NCBI GenBank assembly: GCA_017518705.1
Contig: JAFWUC010000045.1
Span: forward strand, 1-54,590
Source: Clostridia bacterium
GTDB taxonomy: Bacteria; Bacillota_A; Clostridia; Christensenellales; Aristaeellaceae
Direction of reading: 5' to 3'
DNA: 54,590 nt
Part shown: positions 7,355 through 15,887 of the stretch, in pieces
How positions within the stretch are numbered: the first letter of the stretch is position 1
How the letters are laid out: the number at the start of each line of letters is the position of its first letter
Position numbers and translations under genes: made by a program
Notes under the pieces: generated by a model
Database searches by the model: none
Told to the model about the DNA's origin: nothing
What the model saw: the letters and a program-made list of their open reading frames with translations, nothing else

Positions 7355-8809
7355 TTATTCAAACTTCATGGAGAACAGTTTGGCGTCCCGCATGCGGAAG
7401 CGCAGCCTGACCGCCGTGCCGGCAAATTCGCCCAGCTTAAAGCCGTCAGTAAAGAACACCCTGCGGTCTATGTTGTCTCCGAACACCTCCGCGCTTTCCC
7501 CGCCGGAGAGCAGTTTCCCTTCGCCGTCCAGCACGCTCACGTATATGTATCCGTAAGCGGACGTGGAGAAATTGAGGCTGAGTTCGCCGCCCTCGAATAT
7601 CAGCGGTTTGGTCACCAATACTGCTTCGTCCCCGCCCGCCATATAGCAGGCAAATCCGTCCTTGCGGATCTCGTACCGGTTAAGCGGTCTCTCAACGCCG
7701 AATGAAAAATGGCGGTCGATGGTGTACAGGTTATAGTATTCCCTGCCGGAGTCGATCATGCCGTAAGCCAGGTAGCAGTCCCCGTATATCCAGTTATGTT
7801 CGTCCTCGTAGCCCGGCGTCATGAACGCCTCGTTGTACCTGTGCCAGTTTTTGCCGTCGTGGGAACACATGAATATGCAGTCCGTGGACACGCGTCCGGT
7901 GCGGGGCTCGATGCGCTCGGTAGCCGCCTTCTTTACCACATATCCCGCCATCTGCTCCATGTTTTTCGTCCACTCCGGGCGCTCGCAGTATCTTACCGGG
8001 AAGCCGACGTACACCGGCGCGCGGGCATACTTTTCCACGTTGTTGGTATACAGCGGATAGTCGTATCCGTCGTCGAATCCTATCATCTGCGGCTTGGTCC
8101 AGGTGCGGAAATCCTCGGAATACATCACGCGGATGTCCCGCGTGGCATGCAGCCACACCTTGTCATGGCTGTATATCTGGCCCAGATCCAGCACCTCTTT
8201 GTTGTCCACCCCGGGGATGTTGTGGAAACTGCGCAGATAGCAGACATAGCTTTCGCCGTTCCACAGGGCGGTATTCAAGGAGTCGAAGGCTCCGTAGCGG
8301 GTCATGGGATGGGACAAAGTGAAATGATACCCGTCCGGGGAAGTATAGCAGCACAGGGACGTCTTGCTTTCGCCGTCGGGGTGCAGCATGAGCGCGGGAC
8401 CTACCGCCTTGTACTTTTCCTGTTCCGGACACAACGGGTTGGTGTCGTAGAACACGAATATGCCGTCCTTGACCCGGTCGATCACGATGTTGTTCTGTTT
8501 AAGCCCTTGTCCGGGGTATATGTCCAGCTGCGGGCGGTGCCAGTTTATGCCGTCACTGCTCTCGTTCACGCACACGCAGGGCCCCTTGCCGTCCTCATAC
8601 CACGGCTGGTAGTACATTTTGTACCCTCCGGGGTCCTTTACTATGCAGGGATAGCTGATTGAGAATGTCTCGTTAGGCCGGTCGAAAGTAAAACAGCACT
8701 CCTTTTTGACAGGCGGAATGACCCGCTGAAACGCGCTGCTTTGAGCGGTGTCCACCGCATAATCGTCCCAGAACGGCACTCTGTCCCGTCCGATCCTGAC
8801 AGCTTCCAT
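7355..8809 (-). CDS. Five-bladed beta-propeller glycoside hydrolase-like protein
   Basis: A 484-residue protein without signal peptide, so cytoplasmic. Its layout resembles the GH32/GH43/GH130-type propeller superfamily. Repeated blade phrases include YYQPWYEDG, CYTSPDGYHF, MYSEDFRTW and MCSHDGKNWHRY, in which S-x-D-G/F-x-x-W marks successive blades. A C-terminal beta-sandwich (~385-484) follows. I cannot place it in a numbered GH family or identify catalytic acids with certainty. It is the last gene of an operon with two Gfo/Idh/MocA dehydrogenases, which fits breakdown of an unusual glycoside, perhaps by redox-assisted cleavage. Start: ATG with GGGAGG eight bases upstream. Confidence 0.6.
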   Translation of the reverse strand: MEAVRIGRDRVPFWDDYAVDTAQSSAFQRVIPPVKKECCFTFDRPNETFSISYPCIVKDPGGYKMYYQPWYEDGKGPCVCVNESSDGINWHRPQLDIYPGQGLKQNNIVIDRVKDGIFVFYDTNPLCPEQEKYKAVGPALMLHPDGESKTSLCCYTSPDGYHFTLSHPMTRYGAFDSLNTALWNGESYVCYLRSFHNIPGVDNKEVLDLGQIYSHDKVWLHATRDIRVMYSEDFRTWTKPQMIGFDDGYDYPLYTNNVEKYARAPVYVGFPVRYCERPEWTKNMEQMAGYVVKKAATERIEPRTGRVSTDCIFMCSHDGKNWHRYNEAFMTPGYEDEHNWIYGDCYLAYGMIDSGREYYNLYTIDRHFSFGVERPLNRYEIRKDGFACYMAGGDEAVLVTKPLIFEGGELSLNFSTSAYGYIYVSVLDGEGKLLSGGESAEVFGDNIDRRVFFTDGFKLGEFAGTAVRLRFRMRDAKLFSMKFE

Positions 8810-8834
8810 ATCATGTTCCTCCCGTGCGATAACT

Positions 8835-8861
8835 AAAAAGCCGCCGCGGAAAGAATCCGCG
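8835..8861 (-). terminator. Weak intraoperonic hairpin
   Basis: Minus strand CGCGGA/TCCGCG stem, then GCGGC and TTTTT. The T-run is displaced from the stem, so partial termination or mRNA processing between the dehydrogenase and glycosidase-like genes is more likely than a full stop. Confidence 0.35.
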
Positions 8862-8872
8862 ACAGCTGTGTG

Positions 8873-9697
8873 TCAGATGTTGACCCATTCGCAGGGCCGC
8901 TTGATGGCTTCCACTCCCGCGCCGCGCACGGACATTATGTTCAGCGTCTCCTCGTGCGGCACCGCGCCTTCGCCCGTCTCGAAAAAGCGGGTCATTTGCT
9001 TGATGAACGCGCCGAAGTAGTCGCTCTGCACGGTTATGAGCCGGTTCTTTCCCTCCGCTACCATGTTCATCAGGAAAGGTGCGTTCGCGTAGAACCCGTT
9101 TATCTGGGCGGTTCTGCCGTCCTTAAACGCTATGGTGAGGCTGTAGGCGTCCTTGCCGGGCACATACATCACCTTTTCCGGCGCCCCTCCCATAAGCATC
9201 ATCACAGGCTCAAGCTGGTGTATGGCGTAGGTCTCAAAGTAGTACGGGCCGACGGAGGTTATCGCGCTCACGTCTTTGATGTCCCGGTATTCGGACGCAT
9301 ACCTGAGGGCGGAGGTGGAATAGCAGGGCGTGCCGCTGCTCTCCGCGATGTCGAATATGCGCTTTGCCGTGGCGTGATCCGGGGCAAAAGTCTTGTCCAC
9401 ATACACCCGCTTGCCCGTCCTTAGGGGCTTCTGGCACAGGGTCTCGTGCATCTCGCAGTTGTCCGGAGAAAGCACGATTATGCAGTCGCTCTCTTCGCAG
9501 ACCTGGTCTATGCTTTCCGCACGCTTAATGCCCAGGTCAGCGCACCATTTGTCGGTAGTCCTGCCGCCTATGGGGCTGTCGATGTGGCCGTAAGCCAGAT
9601 TGACCCGCATCTTGCCGTTTGTGGCTTCGGAAATAAGGCGGGGATAGTTGTTGGCGTGCCACTCGTCCAAATAATAGTCAATAAATCCAATATTCAT
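8873..9697 (-). CDS. Gfo/Idh/MocA family oxidoreductase (short form)
   Basis: A 274-residue NAD(P)-dependent sugar dehydrogenase-like protein. The N-terminal Rossmann domain starts MNIGFIDYYLDEW, so the usual GxGxxG glycine loop is absent or altered. The catalytic-region lysine is in VYVDKTFAP, where classic members have EKP. The C-terminal alpha/beta domain is shorter than the family norm of about 330-390 residues. It begins three bases after the stop of the upstream paralogue, so the two are co-translated. A partner role, for instance making or resolving a keto-sugar intermediate with its paralogue, is inferred from context only. Confidence 0.75.
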   Translation of the reverse strand: MNIGFIDYYLDEWHANNYPRLISEATNGKMRVNLAYGHIDSPIGGRTTDKWCADLGIKRAESIDQVCEESDCIIVLSPDNCEMHETLCQKPLRTGKRVYVDKTFAPDHATAKRIFDIAESSGTPCYSTSALRYASEYRDIKDVSAITSVGPYYFETYAIHQLEPVMMLMGGAPEKVMYVPGKDAYSLTIAFKDGRTAQINGFYANAPFLMNMVAEGKNRLITVQSDYFGAFIKQMTRFFETGEGAVPHEETLNIMSVRGAGVEAIKRPCEWVNI

Positions 9698-9700
9698 GTT

Positions 9701-10753
9701 TTACAGCCTGATTTCCTGATGTTTTTCGGAAGAATCATATACCGCCTGCAGTATCTGCTGGGTCAGTATCACGGTTTCTATGGAGGAGGGCAGCTTCTCA
9801 CGGGTCTTGACGTCCTTCACGAAGGCGTCGATCTCGTTGGCGAAGTGGTTGCGGGTGCGGATCTCGGGGGTGTAGCTGATGAGTTCCCCGTTCTCGGCGG
9901 TGTAATACTTGAAGCTGCCTCCGTAGCTTAAGCGGATGCCGCCCTTGTCGCCCAGGAAGTCAATGTACATTTCGCTTTCGTCGATGTTCTGAGCCCATGC
10001 GCCGTTGAACGTGATGACCGGGCCTTCGGTCCTTATCATGCCGGTGACGGAATCGTCCACGTCGTAGGTGCCGTTCAGGTCCTTGGTGTTCTCGCTCCAC
10101 ATCTTAAGGTAGGTGTACTTGTCCATGGGCGTGCCCAATTTGCAGAAGGCTTCGCCGGTCACGGTAATGGGTTTGGGATCGGAGCAGCAATACATGACTA
10201 TATCGAAGAAATGCACGCCCCAGTCGATCAGTGCGCCGCCGCCCGCGATCTCCTTCGTGGTGAACGCGCCGCCCAGGCCGGGAATTGACCTGTGCGCCCG
10301 GAAAGATACGTACACATGGTAAACTTCGCCCAGCTTGCCGTCGTCGATGTATTTTTTGATCAGGTTCACATAGTCGTTAAAGCGGTTGACCACGCCGATG
10401 TTGAGTATCCTGCCCGTTTCCATATGGACCTTCAGCATTTCCTGAGCCTCTTTAAGCGTACGGGCGGAAGGCTTTTCGCACAGCACATCCTTGCCTGCCC
10501 GCATGGCATCTATGGCGATCTGCGGGTGCATCAGGTTGGGCGTGCAGACAGACACTGCCGCCACTTCGGGATCATTGATGACGTCGTGGTAATCCGTTAC
10601 CGCGATGCCGCAGCCGTATTTTTTGACGCATTCTTCCGCTTTTTCGGGGATAATGTCACAGAAATACTTGATCTCCGCTTCGGGGTTATTCAGATAGTTT
10701 GGGATGTGCGCGGAGTTCGCAATGGTGCCGCAGCCGATAATACCGATCTTCAT
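9701..10753 (-). CDS. Gfo/Idh/MocA family oxidoreductase
   Basis: A 350-residue NAD(P)-dependent dehydrogenase acting probably on a sugar or inositol. The N-terminal glycine loop is IGIIGCGTIANSAHIPNY, and the conserved lysine lies in VLCEKPSART. The C-terminal domain has the family pattern GGGALIDWGVHFFDI with the catalytic-region Asp and His. I start at the ATG at 10753, preceded by AAAGGCGG, instead of an in-frame ATG 18 bases upstream that has no ribosome site. It is the first gene of the operon that continues into the short paralogue and the propeller protein. Substrate unknown. Confidence 0.88.
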   Translation of the reverse strand: MKIGIIGCGTIANSAHIPNYLNNPEAEIKYFCDIIPEKAEECVKKYGCGIAVTDYHDVINDPEVAAVSVCTPNLMHPQIAIDAMRAGKDVLCEKPSARTLKEAQEMLKVHMETGRILNIGVVNRFNDYVNLIKKYIDDGKLGEVYHVYVSFRAHRSIPGLGGAFTTKEIAGGGALIDWGVHFFDIVMYCCSDPKPITVTGEAFCKLGTPMDKYTYLKMWSENTKDLNGTYDVDDSVTGMIRTEGPVITFNGAWAQNIDESEMYIDFLGDKGGIRLSYGGSFKYYTAENGELISYTPEIRTRNHFANEIDAFVKDVKTREKLPSSIETVILTQQILQAVYDSSEKHQEIRL

Positions 10754-10824
10754 GTGTTTACCGCCTTTCATATTTTAGGGCCGATAACGGCCGTAAATGC
10801 GTGTTCGGTGCCGGTTCGATCTTT

Positions 10825-12411
10825 TCAGTTCAGCGCGCGGACGTACACGTCCCTGACCGCAGTCGCGGTGTCCGGTGTATCCGCTTCTTCCTTGATCTCC
10901 TGTTTTTCGCCGGCTTCGCCGCCCAGGGCGCGCAGCAGTTCCGCCATGTCCAGCGTCTGACCGCCCCTGATCTCAAACGCGCCCGTGAGCCCCGCCGAGA
11001 GCAGGTTGATTATCGCCGCGGCAGCCTGAGGCACGGATATGAACGCCATGCGGCTTTCCGGGCAGGATTCGAGCTTCAATTTGTCCGGCGCGCAGCTTTC
11101 CAGCCTGTTTATAAGCCCGCCGTCGCAAAGCAACCCGCTTATGCCGACGGCGATGACCCGGATACTGCCCGCCTCAAAATCGAGCACTGCCTTTTCGCCG
11201 TCACTGAGCAGTTCCTCTTCTTCCGGCAGGTCGAGCATCCGACCCACGCGTACGAACGCTTTCGCGCGCACGTTCTTTGCGGCTTCAAGCGCCGCGGCGG
11301 GCGCCAGAGTGTTGGCGACACGCGCCGCTTCCTCGTTGCCTTCCGCGACTTCGCTGTCCCTGACTCCTGCCAGATAGATCACGCTGCCGGGCTTGACGGA
11401 TGCGATAAAGCCGCTCACGTCCTGCGCGCTGAAGCCCGAGCCTATGCAGACTTTCGCGCCCATGCGCTTGAGCGCCTTCAGGTCTTTCTCGTTGTCGCTG
11501 AGCACCGCGACGCTGACACCGTTTATGATCAGCGACTGGGCAAGGCTGAGCGCCAGCTCCCCGCCGCCGATAATAGCGGTCAGGTCCGCCTTTAACGCGT
11601 CTACGTCGCTGATATCGCCGCTGCCGGAACTGACCGCGTCGCTCAGCGTCACCCTGTCCAGAGCGCCGTCGCTGTACACCTTGACCTCGCAGCCCGCTTT
11701 GGCAGCCTCTATATACACGCTTTTGAACGCGGGAGACGCGGCGGTTTTGCGGGTGGTTATCACTTCGTCTATGCGCCGCAAGCTTATCACCTTCGCGGCA
11801 TCCAGGTACATGCCGTCCACAGGCAGGGAACCTATCCTTCTGTAGAGCTTGTCCACGTCCTCGTCCAGGAACGCGGCAGCCTCGTGGCGCGCGCCGTCAT
11901 CCAGCGTGGGCAGCGCCTTCACCAGTTTTATTCCCTCGGCGTCCGCACCGATGATCAGGGCGCGCTTCACCTGCTTTTCGCTTTTGGTGCTGTACATGAT
12001 GTTATGGGTGAGCAGGAGCAGATAACGGGAGGTTATGACCAGCACCAGCCCGAATACCCCCAGGAAGCCCAGCACATAGCGGGAATAGCCTATCTCGAAT
12101 ACGGCGTTTATGCCCAGGTTGATGAGCGTCGCCAGCACGCAGGCGACCGCCAGTTTCGCCATGTCCTTGAGTTCCTCGTACATCCACATGACCCGGTACG
12201 CGCCCATCAGCCACAGCCATGCCACGTGGTTGGCTATGAACAGCGGCGCGTAGGGCGCGTAACGCCACACCCGGTCTCCGGCGTCTTTGATATACGACAT
12301 GACCAGGCCGCCGCGCATCAGCTTAGCTATGTAGAGGCTGATCACCAGCAGCGCTATATCTATAGCAAGCAGCAGCCAGCGGCTGATATGTTTCGTGCCG
12401 TTTCGCTTCAT
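10825..12411 (-). CDS. CapD/PglF-like membrane protein with degenerate nucleotide-sugar epimerase domain
   Basis: A 528-residue protein built like the CapD/FlaA1 polysaccharide family. It has four N-terminal membrane helices (about 11-33, 53-75, 84-104, 112-136), a CoA-binding-like Rossmann domain with IIGADAEG (153-160), and a second Rossmann domain starting TAIIGGGELALSL (279-291). Normal members dehydrate or epimerise UDP-GlcNAc. Here the second domain lacks the G-x-x-G-x-x-G loop and I see no catalytic Y/M-x-x-x-K motif, so the enzyme may be inactive or altered. The C-terminal ~40 residues are acidic. The ATG overlaps the upstream stop as ATGA with AAGGGAG seven bases before it, so it is translationally coupled to the ArsC-fold gene. 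Confidence 0.7.
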   Translation of the reverse strand: MKRNGTKHISRWLLLAIDIALLVISLYIAKLMRGGLVMSYIKDAGDRVWRYAPYAPLFIANHVAWLWLMGAYRVMWMYEELKDMAKLAVACVLATLINLGINAVFEIGYSRYVLGFLGVFGLVLVITSRYLLLLTHNIMYSTKSEKQVKRALIIGADAEGIKLVKALPTLDDGARHEAAAFLDEDVDKLYRRIGSLPVDGMYLDAAKVISLRRIDEVITTRKTAASPAFKSVYIEAAKAGCEVKVYSDGALDRVTLSDAVSSGSGDISDVDALKADLTAIIGGGELALSLAQSLIINGVSVAVLSDNEKDLKALKRMGAKVCIGSGFSAQDVSGFIASVKPGSVIYLAGVRDSEVAEGNEEAARVANTLAPAAALEAAKNVRAKAFVRVGRMLDLPEEEELLSDGEKAVLDFEAGSIRVIAVGISGLLCDGGLINRLESCAPDKLKLESCPESRMAFISVPQAAAAIINLLSAGLTGAFEIRGGQTLDMAELLRALGGEAGEKQEIKEEADTPDTATAVRDVYVRALN

Positions 12412-12764
12412 TTTCCCACTCCCTTCAGCCATTCTCCCAGCGCCTTCTCGTCAAAACCGAACAGCACTTTGTTTCCGTCCCTGACGATGGGGGTCTTTAT
12501 CAGCGCCGGGTTCTCCAGCAGTTCCTGCTCGATCACGTCTTCCAGGCTCAGCTGTCTAACATAATCCGCTTTTTCGCCCTTGGCTTTCGCTTCCACCAGC
12601 GCAGCGTAACCGCCCGCTTTTGAGGCGAACAGCTTAAGCTCCCGCGCGCCGGGCGCATGCCGCGCAAGATCCACTTCCTGCACGCTTATCCGCCTTTCCT
12701 TAAAAAAGCGACGGATCTTCTGGGTATCGAAATCGTTTTTGCGAAAGTACAGCTGTATGGCCAT
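12408..12764 (-). CDS. ArsC/Spx-family thioredoxin-fold protein lacking the catalytic Cys
   Basis: A 118-residue member of the ArsC/Spx/MgsR family. The family signatures LIKTPIVRDG and LFGFDEKALGEWL are in the C-terminal half. The N-terminal position that carries Cys (or CxxC) in arsenate reductase and Spx reads YFRKNDFDTQK, so there is no redox cysteine; in fact the protein contains none. It is therefore unlikely to be an arsenate reductase and could be a regulator or binding protein. It has its own good promoter and is coupled by a four-base overlap to the CapD-like gene, whose relation to it is unclear. Confidence 0.75.
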   Translation of the reverse strand: MAIQLYFRKNDFDTQKIRRFFKERRISVQEVDLARHAPGARELKLFASKAGGYAALVEAKAKGEKADYVRQLSLEDVIEQELLENPALIKTPIVRDGNKVLFGFDEKALGEWLKGVGK

Positions 12765-12788
12765 TCGTCGTCTCTCCCGGGCAGGATT

Positions 12789-12817
12789 ATTCTACCGATT
12801 CTGTTTTACGCTGTCAA
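12789..12817 (-). promoter_or_regulatory. Sigma-A-type promoter of the ArsC-fold/CapD-like operon
   Basis: Minus strand TTGACA (12817-12812), a 17-base spacer, TAGAAT (12794-12789), 24 bases before the ATG. Confidence 0.75.
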
Positions 12818-12827
12818 CCTTAGCGCC

Positions 12828-13709
12828 CTACGCGTTCACCAGCACTATGCTGCCCAGCGCCAGCGCCATGCCCAGCGCCTGCAGCCACGTCAGTTTTTCC
12901 TTAAACAGCACGACTGAGAACAGCAGGCTCAAAAGCAGCACGCCGCCGTCGTCTATCGTATAGAGTATGCCGCTTTGCATGCGCGTGAGCAGGTACAGCA
13001 AAAGGTTTGCGCCCAGAAACGCGCTTAAGCAGGCGCAGGCCAGGAACAGCGCGGGTTTCAGGCTCATTTTGTAGCCGTGTATGACGTCGCGCCCCCGCCC
13101 GCTGAACGCTTCCAGCCCGTATGCGAACACGGATGAAAGCCCGAACAGGACTATCAGCATCTCCGACCGTTCCCTGCCCTCCATCACGGTGGACTGGACG
13201 TTCATCACCGTGCCGTACAGTCCGTTTGCCAGAAACAGCAGCGCGCACCACAGGAAATAGCCCTTCTTGCTGCCTTTAAGGCTCAGGTCGCTGCTGTTCA
13301 TCAGCAGCATGGCCGCAAGCATGAGCGCTATGCCCAGCAGCTGCAGCGGCGTCAGCGTTTCTCCGAACAGTATCCAGCCCCCCGTCAGCGGCACCAGTAT
13401 GCCGCCGAACATCGAGCATATCATCAAAAACGCGTAGCTGCCGCGCTTGGCAGAGTTGATTATCGAGATATTGTACAACAGCAGCACGCACGCGTTGAGT
13501 GCGCCGTACAGCAGCGTCGCGGGGCTGGGGTCAAAGCGCAGGCCCGCGCTCAGAAACGTGGCTATGGCTATAAACAGGCCGTAAGTCACCGAAAAAATGC
13601 CCGTGGCCGCGTCCCGGTTTTTGCCGTCGTAGGCGTCGGAATACATTTTCGTAAACAGCGACTGCAGTGAAAAAAGTATGACCAGAACGGCCAGTTCAAG
13701 ATACAGCAT
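12828..13709 (-). CDS. EamA/DMT-superfamily transporter
   Basis: A 293-residue polytopic membrane protein with about ten hydrophobic helices in two five-helix halves. The first half ends with a conserved phrase ILFGETLTPLQLLGIALM, and the second half with VVLFKEKLTWLQALGMAL. This internal duplication (F-x-E-x-L-T-x-x-Q-x-x-G) is the EamA hallmark. It would move a small metabolite across the membrane; substrate unknown. It begins one base after tsaD stops, so it is the last gene of the secA-prfB-tsaD operon. Its link to those housekeeping genes may be accidental. Confidence 0.85.
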   Translation of the reverse strand: MLYLELAVLVILFSLQSLFTKMYSDAYDGKNRDAATGIFSVTYGLFIAIATFLSAGLRFDPSPATLLYGALNACVLLLYNISIINSAKRGSYAFLMICSMFGGILVPLTGGWILFGETLTPLQLLGIALMLAAMLLMNSSDLSLKGSKKGYFLWCALLFLANGLYGTVMNVQSTVMEGRERSEMLIVLFGLSSVFAYGLEAFSGRGRDVIHGYKMSLKPALFLACACLSAFLGANLLLYLLTRMQSGILYTIDDGGVLLLSLLFSVVLFKEKLTWLQALGMALALGSIVLVNA

Positions 13710-13710
13710 T

Positions 13711-14778
13711 TTATTCCTCTATCAGCCTTATGGAAGGCTGCGCATTAAGGTCGAGTTCGGATATCTCACCTTTTATCAGCCGGTAGTATGCGGCGGAGCC
13801 GATCATCACGGCGTTATCCGTGCACAGGCCGATCGGGGGCATGTAGACCTTAAGTCCCGCCTGTTCTCCACGCCGCTGCGCTTCGCGCCTTAAAAGCCGG
13901 TTGGCGGCGACTCCACCCGCCAGCGCCAGTTTTTTCGCGCCGGTGTCGCGGGCGGCCAGAAGAGTCTTGTCCAAAAGCGCGTCCACCACAGCCTTTCTGA
14001 AGGAAGCCGCCCAGTCCCTGGCGACTATCTCTCCCCCCGCCTGGCGTATGGAATGCGCCTGGTTTATCACCGCGGTCTTGAGCCCGCTGAACGAAAAATC
14101 GTAGCGGTTCACCGTGTGCATCTTCGGGAACGTATAGCGGTTTTCGTCCCCTTCTTCCGCCAGCTTGTCCAGAAGCGGACCGCCGGGATAGGGTATGTCC
14201 AGCACCCGCGCCACCTTGTCGAAGGCTTCGCCCGCCGCGTCGTCCACCGTGTGGCCCAGCAGCTCGTACTTGCCGTACTCGCTCACGTTGACCAGATGGC
14301 TGTGTCCGCCGCTGGCCACCAGGCACACGAAAGGCGGCTCAAGCGACGTATCCGCCACGAAGTTCGCGCTCACGTGGCCTTCTATGTGGTTGACTTTTAC
14401 CAGCGGCAGCTCAAGGCCGTACGCCAGAGATTTGGCGAAGCTCACGCCCGTGAGCAGCGCGCCCACCAGACCGGGTCCGTAGGTGACCGCCACCGCGTCT
14501 ATGTTTTCGGGTCCGATGCCCGCGTTTTTCAGCGCGTTGCGGTACAGGGGGCTCAGCGCCTCCACGTGCATGCGGCTGGCGATCTCCGGCACCACGCCGC
14601 CGTACAGCGCGTGGATGTCTATCTGGCTGGCGATCTCGTTAGCCAGCACCTGCCGCCCGTTCCGGACTATCGCGACTGCGGTCTCGTCACAGCTTGATTC
14701 CACCGCCAGTATAGTCACATTTTCCTTTGAAGCGAGCGCCTTCGCCTTTGCCGCCGTTTCCTCAAAAAACGTTTTCAT
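13711..14778 (-). CDS. tsaD: tRNA N6-adenosine threonylcarbamoyltransferase TsaD
   Basis: TsaD transfers the threonylcarbamoyl group to A37 of tRNAs that read ANN codons, working with TsaB and TsaE. The 355-residue protein has the ASKHA fold signatures ILAVESSCDETAVA, the metal-binding H131-x3-H135 in VNHIEGH, SGGHSHLV, and the late nucleotide loop LAGGVAANRLLR. Length is normal for the family. It starts directly before the prfB stop and after prfB in the operon; spacing to EamA is one base. tsaB and tsaE are not in the window. Confidence 0.95.
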   Translation of the reverse strand: MKTFFEETAAKAKALASKENVTILAVESSCDETAVAIVRNGRQVLANEIASQIDIHALYGGVVPEIASRMHVEALSPLYRNALKNAGIGPENIDAVAVTYGPGLVGALLTGVSFAKSLAYGLELPLVKVNHIEGHVSANFVADTSLEPPFVCLVASGGHSHLVNVSEYGKYELLGHTVDDAAGEAFDKVARVLDIPYPGGPLLDKLAEEGDENRYTFPKMHTVNRYDFSFSGLKTAVINQAHSIRQAGGEIVARDWAASFRKAVVDALLDKTLLAARDTGAKKLALAGGVAANRLLRREAQRRGEQAGLKVYMPPIGLCTDNAVMIGSAAYYRLIKGEISELDLNAQPSIRLIEE

Positions 14779-15876
14779 TTACAGTTTCTGCAGGTAGGCG
14801 GTCACGAAGCCTTCCAGGTCTCCGTCCATAACGTCGTCTATGTTGCCCGTCTCGTAATTGGTGCGGTGATCCTTTACCATGGTGTAGGGCTGGAACACGT
14901 AGGAACGGATCTGGCTGCCCCATTCTATCTTTTTGAGCTCGCCTTTCACTTCGCCCATAAGCTCCTGCCGCTTCTGCTCCTGCAATTCGGCCAGGCGGGC
15001 GCGCAGCATCCTGAAACAGGTCTCTTTGTTCTGTATCTGGCTGCGCTCGTTCTGGCACTGCACCACTATGCCCGTAGGCAGGTGGGTGATGCGCACGGCG
15101 GAGTCGGTACGGTTGACGTGCTGTCCACCCTTGCCGCTGGAACGGTATGTGTCGATGCGCAGGTCGTCGGGCTCGATGGGGATCTCGCCCTCGTCTTCTA
15201 TCACGGGCGCCACGTCCAGCGAGGCAAATGACGTATGCCGTCTGGCATTTGCATCAAAGGGTGAAATGCGCACCAGGCGGTGCACTCCCCTTTCGCTCTT
15301 CATGAAACCGTAAGCGTAATCGCCGCTCACTTCCCAGGTGACGCTCTTTATTCCGGCTTCGTCGCCGTCCAGCATGTCCAGCTCCCTGACGCTGAAGCCC
15401 ATCCTCTCGCCGAAACGGGTGTACATGCGGTAGAGCATCTGGGTCCAATCCTGGGCTTCGGTGCCGCCCGCGCCCGCGTGCAGGGAAAGGATGCAGTCGC
15501 AGGAGTCGTACTTCCCGGTGAGCAGGGTGGTGAGCTTTAGGCTCTCCATCTCTTCCCTGAGCTGCTTAAGCTCTTTTGAAATGTCCTCCGCCAGCTCGTC
15601 GCCTTCCTCGTCCTGGCTGAGCTCCAGCATTATCTCGGCGTCATCCAGGCGGCTTTCGAGGCTCTTGTAGTGATTTATGCGGTTCTCGCAGGAGCGCATG
15701 AGCTTGTTTATCCTCTGCGCCCTCTCCACGTCGTCCCAGAAACCGTCGGAAGCCATATCCTCCTGATATTCCACCAGCTGTTCCTTGAGTCCCTCTATGT
15801 TCAGGGACTTTTCGGTGTCCTTCAGCATTTCCTTCAGCTGGGTTATCTCCTGACGGAAGACCTCGGATTCGTACAT
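14779..15876 (-). CDS. prfB: Peptide chain release factor 2 (RF2), no programmed frameshift
   Basis: RF2 ends translation at UGA and UAA. The 365-residue protein has the stop-reading SPF (205-207) and the catalytic GGQ (250-252) within SSGKGGQHVNR. Many bacterial prfB genes have an in-frame UGA near codon 25 that is bypassed by +1 frameshifting. Here the equivalent region (TEKSLNIEGLKEQL) reads straight through with no UGA, so that autoregulation is absent. I start at ATG 15876, with AAGGAG seven bases upstream; in-frame codons farther upstream lie inside secA. It lies 11 bases after secA in the same operon, a common Firmicute arrangement. Confidence 0.95.
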   Translation of the reverse strand: MYESEVFRQEITQLKEMLKDTEKSLNIEGLKEQLVEYQEDMASDGFWDDVERAQRINKLMRSCENRINHYKSLESRLDDAEIMLELSQDEEGDELAEDISKELKQLREEMESLKLTTLLTGKYDSCDCILSLHAGAGGTEAQDWTQMLYRMYTRFGERMGFSVRELDMLDGDEAGIKSVTWEVSGDYAYGFMKSERGVHRLVRISPFDANARRHTSFASLDVAPVIEDEGEIPIEPDDLRIDTYRSSGKGGQHVNRTDSAVRITHLPTGIVVQCQNERSQIQNKETCFRMLRARLAELQEQKRQELMGEVKGELKKIEWGSQIRSYVFQPYTMVKDHRTNYETGNIDDVMDGDLEGFVTAYLQKL

Positions 15877-15887
15877 TTTCTTGCTCC

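Noticed and set aside
12408..12764. Arsenate reductase call
   Set aside because: The protein has no cysteine at all, so it cannot carry out the ArsC reaction.
14779..15876. Programmed +1 frameshift in prfB
   Set aside because: The frame is continuous from a well-placed ATG and no UGA occurs in the first 40 codons.
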